DNA from: Enterobacterales bacterium
Lineage (GTDB): Bacteria; Pseudomonadota; Gammaproteobacteria; Enterobacterales; Kangiellaceae
DNA: 64,000 bases
Assembly: GCA_030949565.1 (NCBI GenBank)
Contig: JAUZSK010000083.1
Span: forward strand, 39,746-103,745
Reading direction: 5' to 3'
A model generated the notes under the pieces. That model was not told where the DNA came from. It saw only the letters and a list, made by a program, of their open reading frames with translations, and did no database searches. The position numbers were made by a program, and so were the translations under genes. Shown here piece by piece: positions 55,514 through 64,000 of this stretch. Every line of letters begins with the position of its first letter. Positions within the stretch are counted from its first letter, which is position 1.

Positions 55514-56893
55514 ATGTCGTTAGGACTCAGCAACAGCACCACCGATGGCACTCTTTCTAAACCGGAAATAGAGGCCAACTTTAAAGATCTGCATCCCTTA
55601 TTAAGCCAGATGCAAGCACAGGCCGAATCCAGCCGATGCCTTTATTGTTATGATGCGCCTTGTATTAAGGCTTGCCCGACCGGAATTAATATTCCCACCT
55701 TTATCCATCAAATCGCCACCGACAATGTTACCGGATCGGCCAAAACCATCCTGTCTGAAAATATCATGGGAGGTACTTGCGCTCGGGCTTGCCCCACCGA
55801 AGTGCTGTGTGAACAGGATTGCGTGTTGAATGAATCGCTACAGCAGCCGGTCAAAATTGGCCAGCTACAACGCTATGCGGTTGATCATCTGCTTGGGCGT
55901 GATGTTCCTCATCCCTTCAGTCGTAAACCTTCGAGTGGTAAAACAATCGCTGTGGTTGGCGCGGGTCCTGCGGGCTTATCCTGTGCTCATCGAGCGGCGA
56001 TGCTGGGCCATGAAGTGACTATTTATGAAGCTAAAAGCAAAGCCGGTGGACTGAATGAATATGGTTTAGCCGCTTATAAAATGGCGGATAATTTTGCACA
56101 AAAGGAAATTGAGTTTTTATTAGACATTGGCGGTATTAGCATTCAATACAATTGTGGTTTAAATCAACAAGTCATGTTGTCCGATCTAAGGCAACAGTAT
56201 GACGCAGTCTTTATCGCCATAGGTTTATCTAAGGTGAACCAACTAAACATCGAAGGCGAGGATTCAGCGCAAGTATTGGATGCGATCGACTTGATTGAAG
56301 ACATTCGGCAAGCCGATGATTTATCGCAGATTTCCTGTGCTGAAAATGTGGTGGTGATTGGTGCCGGCAATACAGCTATTGATGCAGCCATTCAATCCAA
56401 ACGATTAGGTGCCAAAAATGTGACTCTGGTGTATCGTCGCGATGAAGCGGCCATGAGCGCGACCCGATGGGAAGTCGACTTGGCTCGTCTGAACCAGGTA
56501 AAGATGATTTTCTGTGCGACGCCAGTGGCTTATCATGCTGAAACCCAGCGTTTGAGCTTGGCCAAAACTCAAATAAAAGATGGCAAGGTCGAGCTCACAT
56601 CAGAACATTTTGAAATGGATGCGGATCGGGTGCTAAAGGCGATTGGCCAAAAATTAGATAGTCAGAAACTAGACAGTCAGCAACTAGATAGTCAGAAACA
56701 GCAACAGAATTTTGATTTGAAGCACCAAAAAATCGCAGTGAAGCGCAATTATATGACCTCATTACAAGGCGTGTTCGCCGGTGGTGATTGTATTGATGGT
56801 GACGATTTAACGGTCGAGGCGGTGCAGGATGGTAAAGTTAGCGGCGCTGGCGATAGATCGCTATCTAACGGGACAGGAGTAAAACATGGCTGA
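55514..56893 (+). CDS. preT: Dihydropyrimidine dehydrogenase (NAD) subunit PreT
   Basis: FAD/Fe-S subunit that feeds electrons from NADH to PreA. Cys motifs near the N-terminus (CLYCYDAPCIKACPTGINIP, CARACPTEVLCEQDC), then FAD-binding GAGPAGLSCAHRA, GAGNTAIDAA and FAGGDC. I use ATG 55514 (AAAGGA upstream); an in-frame ATG at 55442 adds 24 unlikely residues. The last residues are shifted by an extra base near 56837: the other frame gives DGKLAALAIDRYLTGQE ending at 56882, three bases before preA. A 15-bp repeat encodes KLDSQ-type repeats near residue 405. Confidence 0.9.
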   Translation: MSLGLSNSTTDGTLSKPEIEANFKDLHPLLSQMQAQAESSRCLYCYDAPCIKACPTGINIPTFIHQIATDNVTGSAKTILSENIMGGTCARACPTEVLCEQDCVLNESLQQPVKIGQLQRYAVDHLLGRDVPHPFSRKPSSGKTIAVVGAGPAGLSCAHRAAMLGHEVTIYEAKSKAGGLNEYGLAAYKMADNFAQKEIEFLLDIGGISIQYNCGLNQQVMLSDLRQQYDAVFIAIGLSKVNQLNIEGEDSAQVLDAIDLIEDIRQADDLSQISCAENVVVIGAGNTAIDAAIQSKRLGAKNVTLVYRRDEAAMSATRWEVDLARLNQVKMIFCATPVAYHAETQRLSLAKTQIKDGKVELTSEHFEMDADRVLKAIGQKLDSQKLDSQQLDSQKQQQNFDLKHQKIAVKRNYMTSLQGVFAGGDCIDGDDLTVEAVQDGKVSGAGDRSLSNGTGVKHG

Positions 56894-58159
56894 TTTAAGT
56901 TGCGACATCGCAGGCATTAAAAGCATCAACCCTTTTTGGCTTGCTTCAGCGCCTCCGACCGATAAGTTGATCAATGTGGTTCGAGCCTTTGAAGCCGGCT
57001 GGGGCGGAGTAGTCTGGAAAACCCTGGGTGAAGATCCGGCAGTGGTTAATGTCTCTAGTCGCTATGGCGTGCACAAAAATACGGCGCAGAATATTTTAGG
57101 GATCAATAATATTGAGCTGATTTCTGACCGACCTTTACAAACCAATTTAGATGAAATTCGGCAGGTGCGTCAAGCATGGCCTGATCGCGTTATTATCGGT
57201 TCAATGATGGCGGTGATTGAAGAAAAATCATGGAAAGAGTTAGCCATTGCTATCGCTGAGTCCGGTGTCCAGGGTTTAGAGCTTAATCTGGGTTGCCCTC
57301 ATGGTATGTGTGAGCGCGGTATGGGATCGGCGATTGGCCAAGTGCCTGAAATGGTCGAAAAGGTCACCCGATGGGTGAAAGAAGTGGTGGATATTCCGGT
57401 ATTTACCAAACTGACACCCAATATTACCAATATTTTATGGTCGGCGGAAGCGGCTCAAAAAGGGCGGTGCCGATGCGGTATCGCTGATCAATACGGTGAA
57501 CTCCATTGTCACGGTGGATCTGGATTTAATGGCGCCGACGCCAACGGTGGACGGCAAAGGATCGCATGGCGGTTATTGCGGCACCGCGGTTAAACCCATT
57601 GCCTTAAATATGGTGGCGGAAATTGCGCGCAATGCTGACACCAAAAATTTACAAATGTCGGCCATTGGCGGCATTGAGAACTGGCGCGATGCGGCAGAGT
57701 TTATTGCTCTCGGCGCACAAGGGCTTACAGGTCTGTACCGCAGCCATGCTCTTTGGTTTTCGAATTGTTGACGATATGATCGACGGCTTAAGTCACTGGA
57801 TGGATGAAAAAGGCTATCGCAGGTTGGATGATTTCCGTGGTAAAGCGGTAGCCAATACGGTCAATTGGAATGATCTCAATATGAATTTTGATACCAAGGC
57901 AGTTATTGATAGTGAAAAGTGCATCGAGTGCGGTCGTTGTCATATCGCTTGTGAAGATACCAGTCATCAAGCGATCCGATTTGATACCGCGGTCGATGGC
58001 AGTCGAAGTTTTACCGTGATTGATGAGGAATGTGTTGGTTGTAACCTTTGCGCCATGATTTGCCCAGTACCTGAGTGTATTGAAATGCGCCCGGTGGATA
58101 ATGGACTTGATTACGTGACTTGGGAAAATCATCCGTTGAATGAAAATCCCTCACCCTAA
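56886..58159 (+). pseudogene. preA: Dihydropyrimidine dehydrogenase subunit PreA (two frameshifts)
   Basis: FMN/Fe-S subunit that reduces uracil or thymine. The N-terminal half has NPFWLASAPPTD, GWGGVVWKTLGEDP and ELNLGCPHGMCERGMG. The frame shifts after EAAQKG at GGG 57462-57464 (one G too many: next GADAVSLINTVNS) and again at GGGCTTACAGG (one T too many, 57725-57726: next LQVCTAAMLF). The C-terminus carries two ferredoxin-like clusters, CIECGRCHIAC and CVGCNLCAMIC. Joined it is about 424 aa, typical of PreA. Both breaks look like consensus errors because the rest is well conserved and the operon is otherwise coherent. Confidence 0.88.
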
Positions 58160-58680
58160 CCCTCTCCCACAAGGAGAGGGGATAGTAAAGAATTTAGACA
58201 GTCAGAATTCACTGTCTCATTCCCCTCCCCTTGGAAGGGGAGGGCTAGGGAGAGGTCGGGAAGCTTGAGTCGAATAAAGAAGCTAGAGAGAAGATAAGAT
58301 AACCCTCTCCCACAAGGAGAGTGGATTGCAAAAAAGAGGAAGAATAAAGAATTTAGACAGTCAGAATTCACTATCTCATTCCCCTCCCCTTGGAAGGGGA
58401 GGGCTAGGGAGAGGTCGGGAAGCTTGAGTCGAATAAAGAAGCTAGAGAGAAGATAAGATAACCTAAACCAAAGCCCTCACCCTAACCCTCTCCCACAAGG
58501 AGAGGGGATTAGCAAAAGAGAAGAAGAGAATTTTCATGGAAAGAAGTCAGTTACAATAAGAGCTGATAAGATCAACAAAGAATAATTCCCACAAAGATTA
58601 CAAGGAAGATTCAAGAATTTAGCAGTAGACTCATCTCATTCCCCTCCCCTTGGAAGGGGAGGGCTAGGGAGAGGTCGGTA
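58160..58680. repeat. Repeat block inside the pyrimidine operon
   Basis: Two near-identical 119-bp units (58186-58304 and 58345-58463, one mismatch seen) recur with a 159-bp period and a partial third at about 58630-58680. Each holds a 10-bp-arm palindrome of CCCTCCCCTT/AAGGGGAGGG type (58223-58244, 58382-58403, 58642-58663). Hairpins of type CCCTCTCC-CACAA-GGAGAGGG recur at 58160-58180, 58303-58323 and 58486-58506. It fills the preA-to-ureidopropionase gap and has no coding potential I trust. It has no T tract, so it would not terminate transcription. Confidence 0.85.
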
Positions 58681-58738
58681 TAAAGAATTTAGACAGTCAA
58701 AAACAGCATTTTTAATTTAAAATAATGAGGAGAAAAGC

Positions 58739-59617
58739 ATGATCAAAAAGGCCACACTGCGCGGCGGATTGATTCAAATGGCACTCAAGAGTTCCACTGA
58801 TAATGACCCAGAAACCATTCGTCAAGCGATGATCGAAGCGCATATTCCGATGATCAAGGAAGCCGGTGAAAAGGGTGTGCAGGTACTTTGTTTTCAGGAG
58901 GTTTTTACTCAACCCTACTTTTGTCCTAGCCAAGATCCTAAATGGTATGCCAGTGCCGAGTCCATTCCCAATGGTCCCACAGTGCAACTGATGCAAAAGT
59001 ATGCGGCAGAATATAAAATGGTGATTGTGGTGCCTATTTACGAAAAAGACAGCGTCACCGGTGTGTATTACAATACCGCAGCGGTGATCGATGCCGATGG
59101 CAGTTATCTGGGCAAGTATCGTAAAACTCATATCCCACAGGTGGCAGGGTTTTGGGAAAAGTTCTTCTTTAAACCCGGCGCTTCGGAATGGCCGGTATTT
59201 GAAACCCAATATTGTAAACTCGGTGTGTATATTTGCTATGATCGTCATTTCCCGGAAGGCTGGCGTGCCTTGGCACTTAATGGCGCCGAGTATATTGTTA
59301 ATCCCTCCGCGACCGTGGCAGGCTTGTCGGAATATTTGTGGAAGTTAGAACAACCCGCTTCGGCGGCGGCCAATGGTTGTTGGATTGGCGCAATCAATCG
59401 TGTTGGTCATGAGCAGCCTTGGGATATTGGTGAGTTTTATGGACAAACCTATTTCGTTAATCCGCGCGGTCAGATCGAAAAAGAAGCCAGTCGTGATCAG
59501 GATGAACTGTTGATTCATGATATGGATATGGGTATGGTACAAGAGGTACGAAATAGTTGGCAGTTCTTCCGTGATCGTCGCCCTGATGCCTACGGCAAGT
59601 TAACCGATTTGGAGTAG
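58739..59617 (+). CDS. Beta-ureidopropionase (N-carbamoyl-beta-alanine amidohydrolase)
   Basis: Last step of reductive pyrimidine catabolism: converts N-carbamoyl-beta-alanine to beta-alanine, CO2 and ammonia. Nitrilase-family catalytic triad: Glu in CFQEVF, Lys in KYRKTHIPQ, Cys in VYICYDRHFPEG. At 292 aa it is the bacterial form. AGGAG precedes the ATG. It is separated from preA by the repeat block, followed by the NCS1 permease after 48 bp. Confidence 0.92.
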   Translation: MIKKATLRGGLIQMALKSSTDNDPETIRQAMIEAHIPMIKEAGEKGVQVLCFQEVFTQPYFCPSQDPKWYASAESIPNGPTVQLMQKYAAEYKMVIVVPIYEKDSVTGVYYNTAAVIDADGSYLGKYRKTHIPQVAGFWEKFFFKPGASEWPVFETQYCKLGVYICYDRHFPEGWRALALNGAEYIVNPSATVAGLSEYLWKLEQPASAAANGCWIGAINRVGHEQPWDIGEFYGQTYFVNPRGQIEKEASRDQDELLIHDMDMGMVQEVRNSWQFFRDRRPDAYGKLTDLE

Positions 59618-59665
59618 GCTTACCCCCGATGAAATAAGTTTTTAGTAACCGCAAAGAGGACAACA

Positions 59666-61123
59666 ATGAATTCAGTGCAAAATAATAATAACAGAGTCGC
59701 CGATGATTTATGGAACCAGGATCTAGCCCCTGCCGATGAGCAGGCGCGCAGTTGGGATTGGAAGTCCTATGCCGCTTTGTGGGTGGCAATGGTGGTGTGT
59801 GTGCCGACCTACATGCTGGCGGGAGGCTTGGTGGCAGAAGGTATGTCCTGGTGGCAGGCGGTACTGACTGTTTTGCTGGGTAATATGATTGTGCTGGTGC
59901 CAATGATTTTAATTGGTCATGCGGGCGCCAAGCATGGTATTCCTTTCCCGGTGTTGCTGCGATCCTCTTTTGGTACGAAAGGTGCGAGAATTCCGGCGCT
60001 AGCTCGTGGATTAGTCGCCTGCGGCTGGTTTGGCATCAATACTTGGGTTGGCGGGTCGGCAATCTATGTGATTATTAACGGATTAACCGCTGATCTGATC
60101 ATGGGTGAAAAAATCGCGATGCTCGGTATCGATCTTGGACAGTTTATTTGTTTTCTATTGTTTTGGGTGATGCATCTACATTTCATTAAAAACGGCACGG
60201 AGAGTATCCGTAAACTTGAAACCTATGCCGCACCTTTTTTAATCTTGATGGGATTGGTGCTACTGGCGTGGGCTTATGTCGAAGCCGGTGGTTTTGGTGA
60301 AATGCTATCCGCACCGTCACAGTTTATTGTCGGCGGCGCAAAAGAAGGTCAATTCTTGTCGGTTTTTATCGCAAGTTTAACCGCCATGGTCGGTTTTTGG
60401 GCGACTATGGCGCTCAATATCCCCGACTTTACCCGCTTTGCAAAAAGCCAGCGTGACCAAATGATCGGTCAGGCGGTAGGGCTACCGTTACCCATGGCAT
60501 TGTTTGCTTTTATCAGTGTGGCAGTCACTTCTGCCACCGTGACCATTTATGGTGAAGCGATTTGGGACCCCGTCGCTTTAGCGGCTAAAATGGGTGGTCT
60601 TGGCGTCGTGGTCGCACTCTCTGCACTGGTAATTGCGACCTTAACCACCAATTTAGCGGCCAATGTGGTGGCTCCGGCTTACGGATTTTCCAATCTTAGT
60701 CCGCGCAAAATCAGTTTTAAAATGGGCGGTTATATCACCGCTGGGATCGGTATTGCTATTTTTCCTTGGAAGCTATTAGAAACCGCCGGCGGTTATTTGT
60801 TTGTTTGGTTAATTGGTTATTCCGCGCTACTGGGTCCGATTGCTGGGATCTTAATTGTGGATTATTTTTTAGTCAGAAAAAGCGAGCTCGATATTGACGC
60901 TTTATTTGATCATAAAGGACAATACGGTGCATGGAATATGGCTGGAATTATCGCTCTGATTCTCGGGATCTTACCCAATCTGCCGGGTTTTCTATTTAAA
61001 GCGGGACTCATTGATAGCGCCCCAGAATTTTTTGTGAGTCTTTATGATTTTGCTTGGTTTGTCGGATTATTTTTAGCGGGCGCAATTTATCTAATACTGC
61101 AAAAACTGTTTAAACCTCAATAG
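59666..61123 (+). CDS. NCS1-family nucleobase/allantoin permease
   Basis: Twelve hydrophobic segments; DLAPADEQARSWDWKSYAALWVAM at the start, then GIPFPVLLRSSFGTKGARIPALARG and FWATMALNIPDFTRFAK, the substrate-binding helices of NCS1 (PucI/CodB-type) carriers. At 485 aa it is typical. Within this operon it is most likely a uracil, thymine or dihydropyrimidine/hydantoin importer. The next gene starts 12 bp downstream. Confidence 0.92.
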   Translation: MNSVQNNNNRVADDLWNQDLAPADEQARSWDWKSYAALWVAMVVCVPTYMLAGGLVAEGMSWWQAVLTVLLGNMIVLVPMILIGHAGAKHGIPFPVLLRSSFGTKGARIPALARGLVACGWFGINTWVGGSAIYVIINGLTADLIMGEKIAMLGIDLGQFICFLLFWVMHLHFIKNGTESIRKLETYAAPFLILMGLVLLAWAYVEAGGFGEMLSAPSQFIVGGAKEGQFLSVFIASLTAMVGFWATMALNIPDFTRFAKSQRDQMIGQAVGLPLPMALFAFISVAVTSATVTIYGEAIWDPVALAAKMGGLGVVVALSALVIATLTTNLAANVVAPAYGFSNLSPRKISFKMGGYITAGIGIAIFPWKLLETAGGYLFVWLIGYSALLGPIAGILIVDYFLVRKSELDIDALFDHKGQYGAWNMAGIIALILGILPNLPGFLFKAGLIDSAPEFFVSLYDFAWFVGLFLAGAIYLILQKLFKPQ

Positions 61124-62579
<1,456 letters not shown>

Positions 62580-62643
62580 GAACTTTAGACACACTCATAG
62601 AGTCATTTCTGGTTTTGAAGTTTGACAAGGAACATAATGATTT

Positions 62644-63039
62644 ATGAAATATTATGGATTTAAATTCGAAAAATCGGTTGCGGAAAAGTCAAAAATAAAT
62701 CGTAACGTAGGAACTTGGATTGGTTTGGTCGGGACTGCATTATTTCTTGTTAGCGCGACACTTTCCGGCGGCTTTAAGGGCCCAATGCTTGACGGTCTGT
62801 TTCTTACAATCGCCTACCCAGCTTTGCTTTGGTTTTTAAGTTTACTCGGTATACAACATCAATGGGCAACTATTTTAATCATCCTGTTATCCGTTTTTTT
62901 ATTGGTCATTTTTGCGCCTTGGTTTCTTTATCAGTTTTTTTTAAAAGACCACTTCAATATCATTTTCTTTCTATTGAACATCTTTAATGCAGGCAATATC
63001 TATTTTGCATCCAAACCAGATAGCTCGGGGCTGGACTAA
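62644..63039 (+). CDS. Hypothetical inner-membrane protein, 131 aa
   Basis: Not recognised. After a charged N-terminus there are three or four hydrophobic segments (WIGLVGTALFLVSATLS, LDGLFLTIAYPALLWFLSLL, ATILIILLSVFLLVIFAPWF, IIFFLLNIFNAGNIYFA). Composition fits a small polytopic membrane protein. It follows the pyrimidine operon by 64 bp, but nothing links it functionally. Confidence 0.5.
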   Translation: MKYYGFKFEKSVAEKSKINRNVGTWIGLVGTALFLVSATLSGGFKGPMLDGLFLTIAYPALLWFLSLLGIQHQWATILIILLSVFLLVIFAPWFLYQFFLKDHFNIIFFLLNIFNAGNIYFASKPDSSGLD

Positions 63040-63228
63040 AGCCGATGCCTCAGCATACTTTGGTATTGACGTTTGCTAGGCATTCCGTATTAATAAAGCG
63101 GGCTATGCAACTGAAATGGCGAGCTGTAATGGTCAGCTAGGTCAAAGATTATCTGTTTTAGTTTCTGCTGAAAGGCTGTTCGGTCAATTTACACCTCAAA
63201 TAAGCTAATAATCTTCTGGGCAGGTCAC

Positions 63229-63378
63229 GTGTTAATTATTAGCACAGATAGCTTACTCGTAACAAGTAGGGTTCATGTACTTCATGCTTTCCAAAAAAAG
63301 ACAGAAATAACAGCTAAACATGATTTAGAGTTGGCAAAGAAACGATTAAAACAGTTGCTACAGGAGCAATCGAAATGA
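63229..63378 (+). pseudogene. Truncated HigB-like (Gp49-type) toxin
   Basis: From GTG 63229 the open frame encodes 49 aa ending VLHAFQKKTEITAKHDLELAKKRLKQLL, the C-terminal signature of Gp49/HigB-like toxins (LHaFxKKT...Ei..AkkR). The N-terminal half, with the catalytic fold, is missing. Its stop TGA overlaps the antitoxin ATG (ATGA), as in intact higBA operons, so this is a genuine remnant, not chance. Confidence 0.7.
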
Positions 63379-63644
63379 CAAAATTTAAAAGTGTTTGGGA
63401 TGCAATAGAAGATGATCCGGTTAAAAAAGAAAATCTTAAAATTCGTTCACATTTAATGATTGAAATCAACGAACAAATTGATGCAGGAAGAGCTACGCAA
63501 ATGGAGTTAGCTAAAGTGTTAGAGACTACACAGCCGCGAGTTTCAGCATTACGAAAAAGTAAAATAAATGAATTTCGTTTAGATATGTTAGTTGATTTTG
63601 CTATTCGTTTAGGTCTTCGTGTTTCTCTTGATGTTGCGGTTTAA
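63375..63644 (+). CDS. higA: HigA-type XRE-family antitoxin
   Basis: Helix-turn-helix of XRE type: ATQMELAKVLETTQPRVSALRKSKI, followed by FRLDMLVDFAIRLGLRVSLDV, typical of HigA antitoxins that pair with Gp49-like toxins. At 89 aa it is normal. It overlaps the truncated toxin by four bases. With the toxin dead, it may persist only as a DNA-binding protein. Confidence 0.82.
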   Translation: MTKFKSVWDAIEDDPVKKENLKIRSHLMIEINEQIDAGRATQMELAKVLETTQPRVSALRKSKINEFRLDMLVDFAIRLGLRVSLDVAV

Positions 63645-63684
63645 AATAACGTTACGCTATCATTAAAAAAGCCAATTAATACAA

Positions 63685-63789
63685 CACTGATCATTGTTGC
63701 TTCTGTGCCGATCAAAAAGCCGCCGAAAAAGATAACTTCAGCTTGATCCCCACGGCACCGCCGGAGTAGAAGTAAACGGGACTAGGGGA
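63685..63789 (+). pseudogene. Diverged remnant of a dihydropyrimidinase gene
   Basis: 63685-63772 resembles 62077-62166 of hydA: it reads CATTGTTGCTTCTGTGCCG, then GATCAAAAAGCC..., with about a tenth of positions changed. 63773-63789 (TAAACGGGACTAGGGGA) resembles the end of hydA (62566-62581). The roughly 400 bp between are missing. It keeps the correct TTC that hydA lost as TTTC, but lacks one A in the proline-asparagine codons. Confidence 0.7.
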
Positions 63790-63820
63790 TTTAGTGAGAG
63801 CTAGATTCAAAAAAATCCTT

Positions 63821-63979
63821 TTAATTAAAGCGTAATGGCTTATTGATATGACAAATAGTCACCAGTTCACCGGATTCAGCCACTACACATTTAGTCCCAC
63901 AAAGTTTTTCTATGCGTTGCGGCACTTTTTTACCAGCGAACTCTCTTCGAATGATCGCTTTTGACAGATAGTAAACAAG
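63821..63979 (-). CDS. Possible C-terminal fragment of an unknown gene
   Basis: An open frame of 52 codons upstream of the stop at 63821-63823 ends GELVTICHINKPLRFN; it is preceded by an in-frame stop at 63980-63982 and has no ATG. It may be the tail of a gene broken by a frameshift or a remnant. Not recognised. Confidence 0.2.
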   Translation of the reverse strand, partial: LVYYLSKAIIRREFAGKKVPQRIEKLCGTKCVVAESGELVTICHINKPLRFN

Positions 63980-64000
63980 TCACATCCATAGCTGATTCGG

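Noticed and set aside
58156..58371. 71-codon minus-strand ORF at the preA end
   Set aside because: Its sequence is made of the palindromic repeats and GC-rich hairpins of the repeat block, with no protein-like composition.
58160..58680. CRISPR-like array
   Set aside because: The repeats are long (119 bp), only two to three copies, and have no short constant-repeat/variable-spacer pattern or cas genes nearby.

Overview
The window looks like chromosome of a gammaproteobacterium with moderately AT-rich DNA. Support comes from gene order: a YafS-like methyltransferase followed by rnhA and dnaQ, then ypjD/corB/ffh beside rpsP-rimM-trmD-rplS, trmJ-cysE-iscS, and xerD-dsbC-recJ. Proteins read like those of marine Oceanospirillales/Kangiella-type bacteria, but I cannot fix the genus from sequence alone. 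No phage, complete insertion sequence or CRISPR array was seen.

Layout. 1-7.3 kb: a partial GDPD-like gene, mltD, a methyltransferase, rnhA, dnaQ and several unknown proteins. 7.3-19.3 kb: an envelope cluster. A minus-strand operon (heme-motif protein, LamG/CxxCH lipoprotein, Tat-exported DUF1501-like protein) diverges from a lipoprotein resembling the hydrazine-synthase-alpha-related family. Two predicted beta-barrel proteins and the TlpA-like/DUF4266/DUF3570 trio follow. 19.3-30.5 kb: corB, ypjD, ffh, the rpsP-rplS operon, a structured intergenic region with a candidate small RNA, trmJ, cysE, iscS and tRNA-Lys. 30.6-40.7 kb: a lipoprotein, a lone exbD, ogt, xerD, dsbC, a decayed peptidase, an RpfE-like gene, recJ, yacG, a threonine-dehydratase-like gene and ppiC. 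40.8-46.1 kb: a TetR-controlled operon (TetR, RND/MMPL protein, LolA-like protein, outer-membrane protein) with two abutting palindromic operators. 46.2-54.3 kb: cysteine-synthase-like, GST, DUF4199, VOC, amidohydrolase, YeeE/YedE and alpha-carbonic anhydrase genes. 54.3-55.1 kb: a pagL-like gene split by a 269-bp element with 34-bp inverted repeats. 55.3-62.6 kb: a reductive pyrimidine catabolism operon (preT, preA, beta-ureidopropionase, NCS1 permease, dihydropyrimidinase). It is preceded by three NtrC-type palindromes spaced 30-31 bp apart and interrupted by a repeat block. 62.6-64 kb: a small membrane protein, a truncated HigB-like toxin with an intact HigA-like antitoxin, and a diverged remnant of a dihydropyrimidinase gene.

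How genes work together. The pyrimidine operon covers uptake, reduction of uracil/thymine, ring opening and release of ammonia and beta-alanine, and the upstream sites suggest nitrogen-limitation control. The 7.3-19.3 kb cluster encodes several exported proteins with c-type heme motifs beside a thioredoxin-like protein and outer-membrane barrels, which suggests an undescribed envelope redox or secretion function.

Caution. Many genes are broken by single-base changes, mostly in homopolymers (mltD, the HzsA-like gene three times, the RpfE-like gene, the dehydratase, VOC, preT, preA twice, hydA). Consensus errors are the simplest explanation for most. The M15-like peptidase, pagL, the toxin remnant and the hydA remnant look more like true decay. 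All functions are assigned by motif and gene context read by eye; no database search was run.
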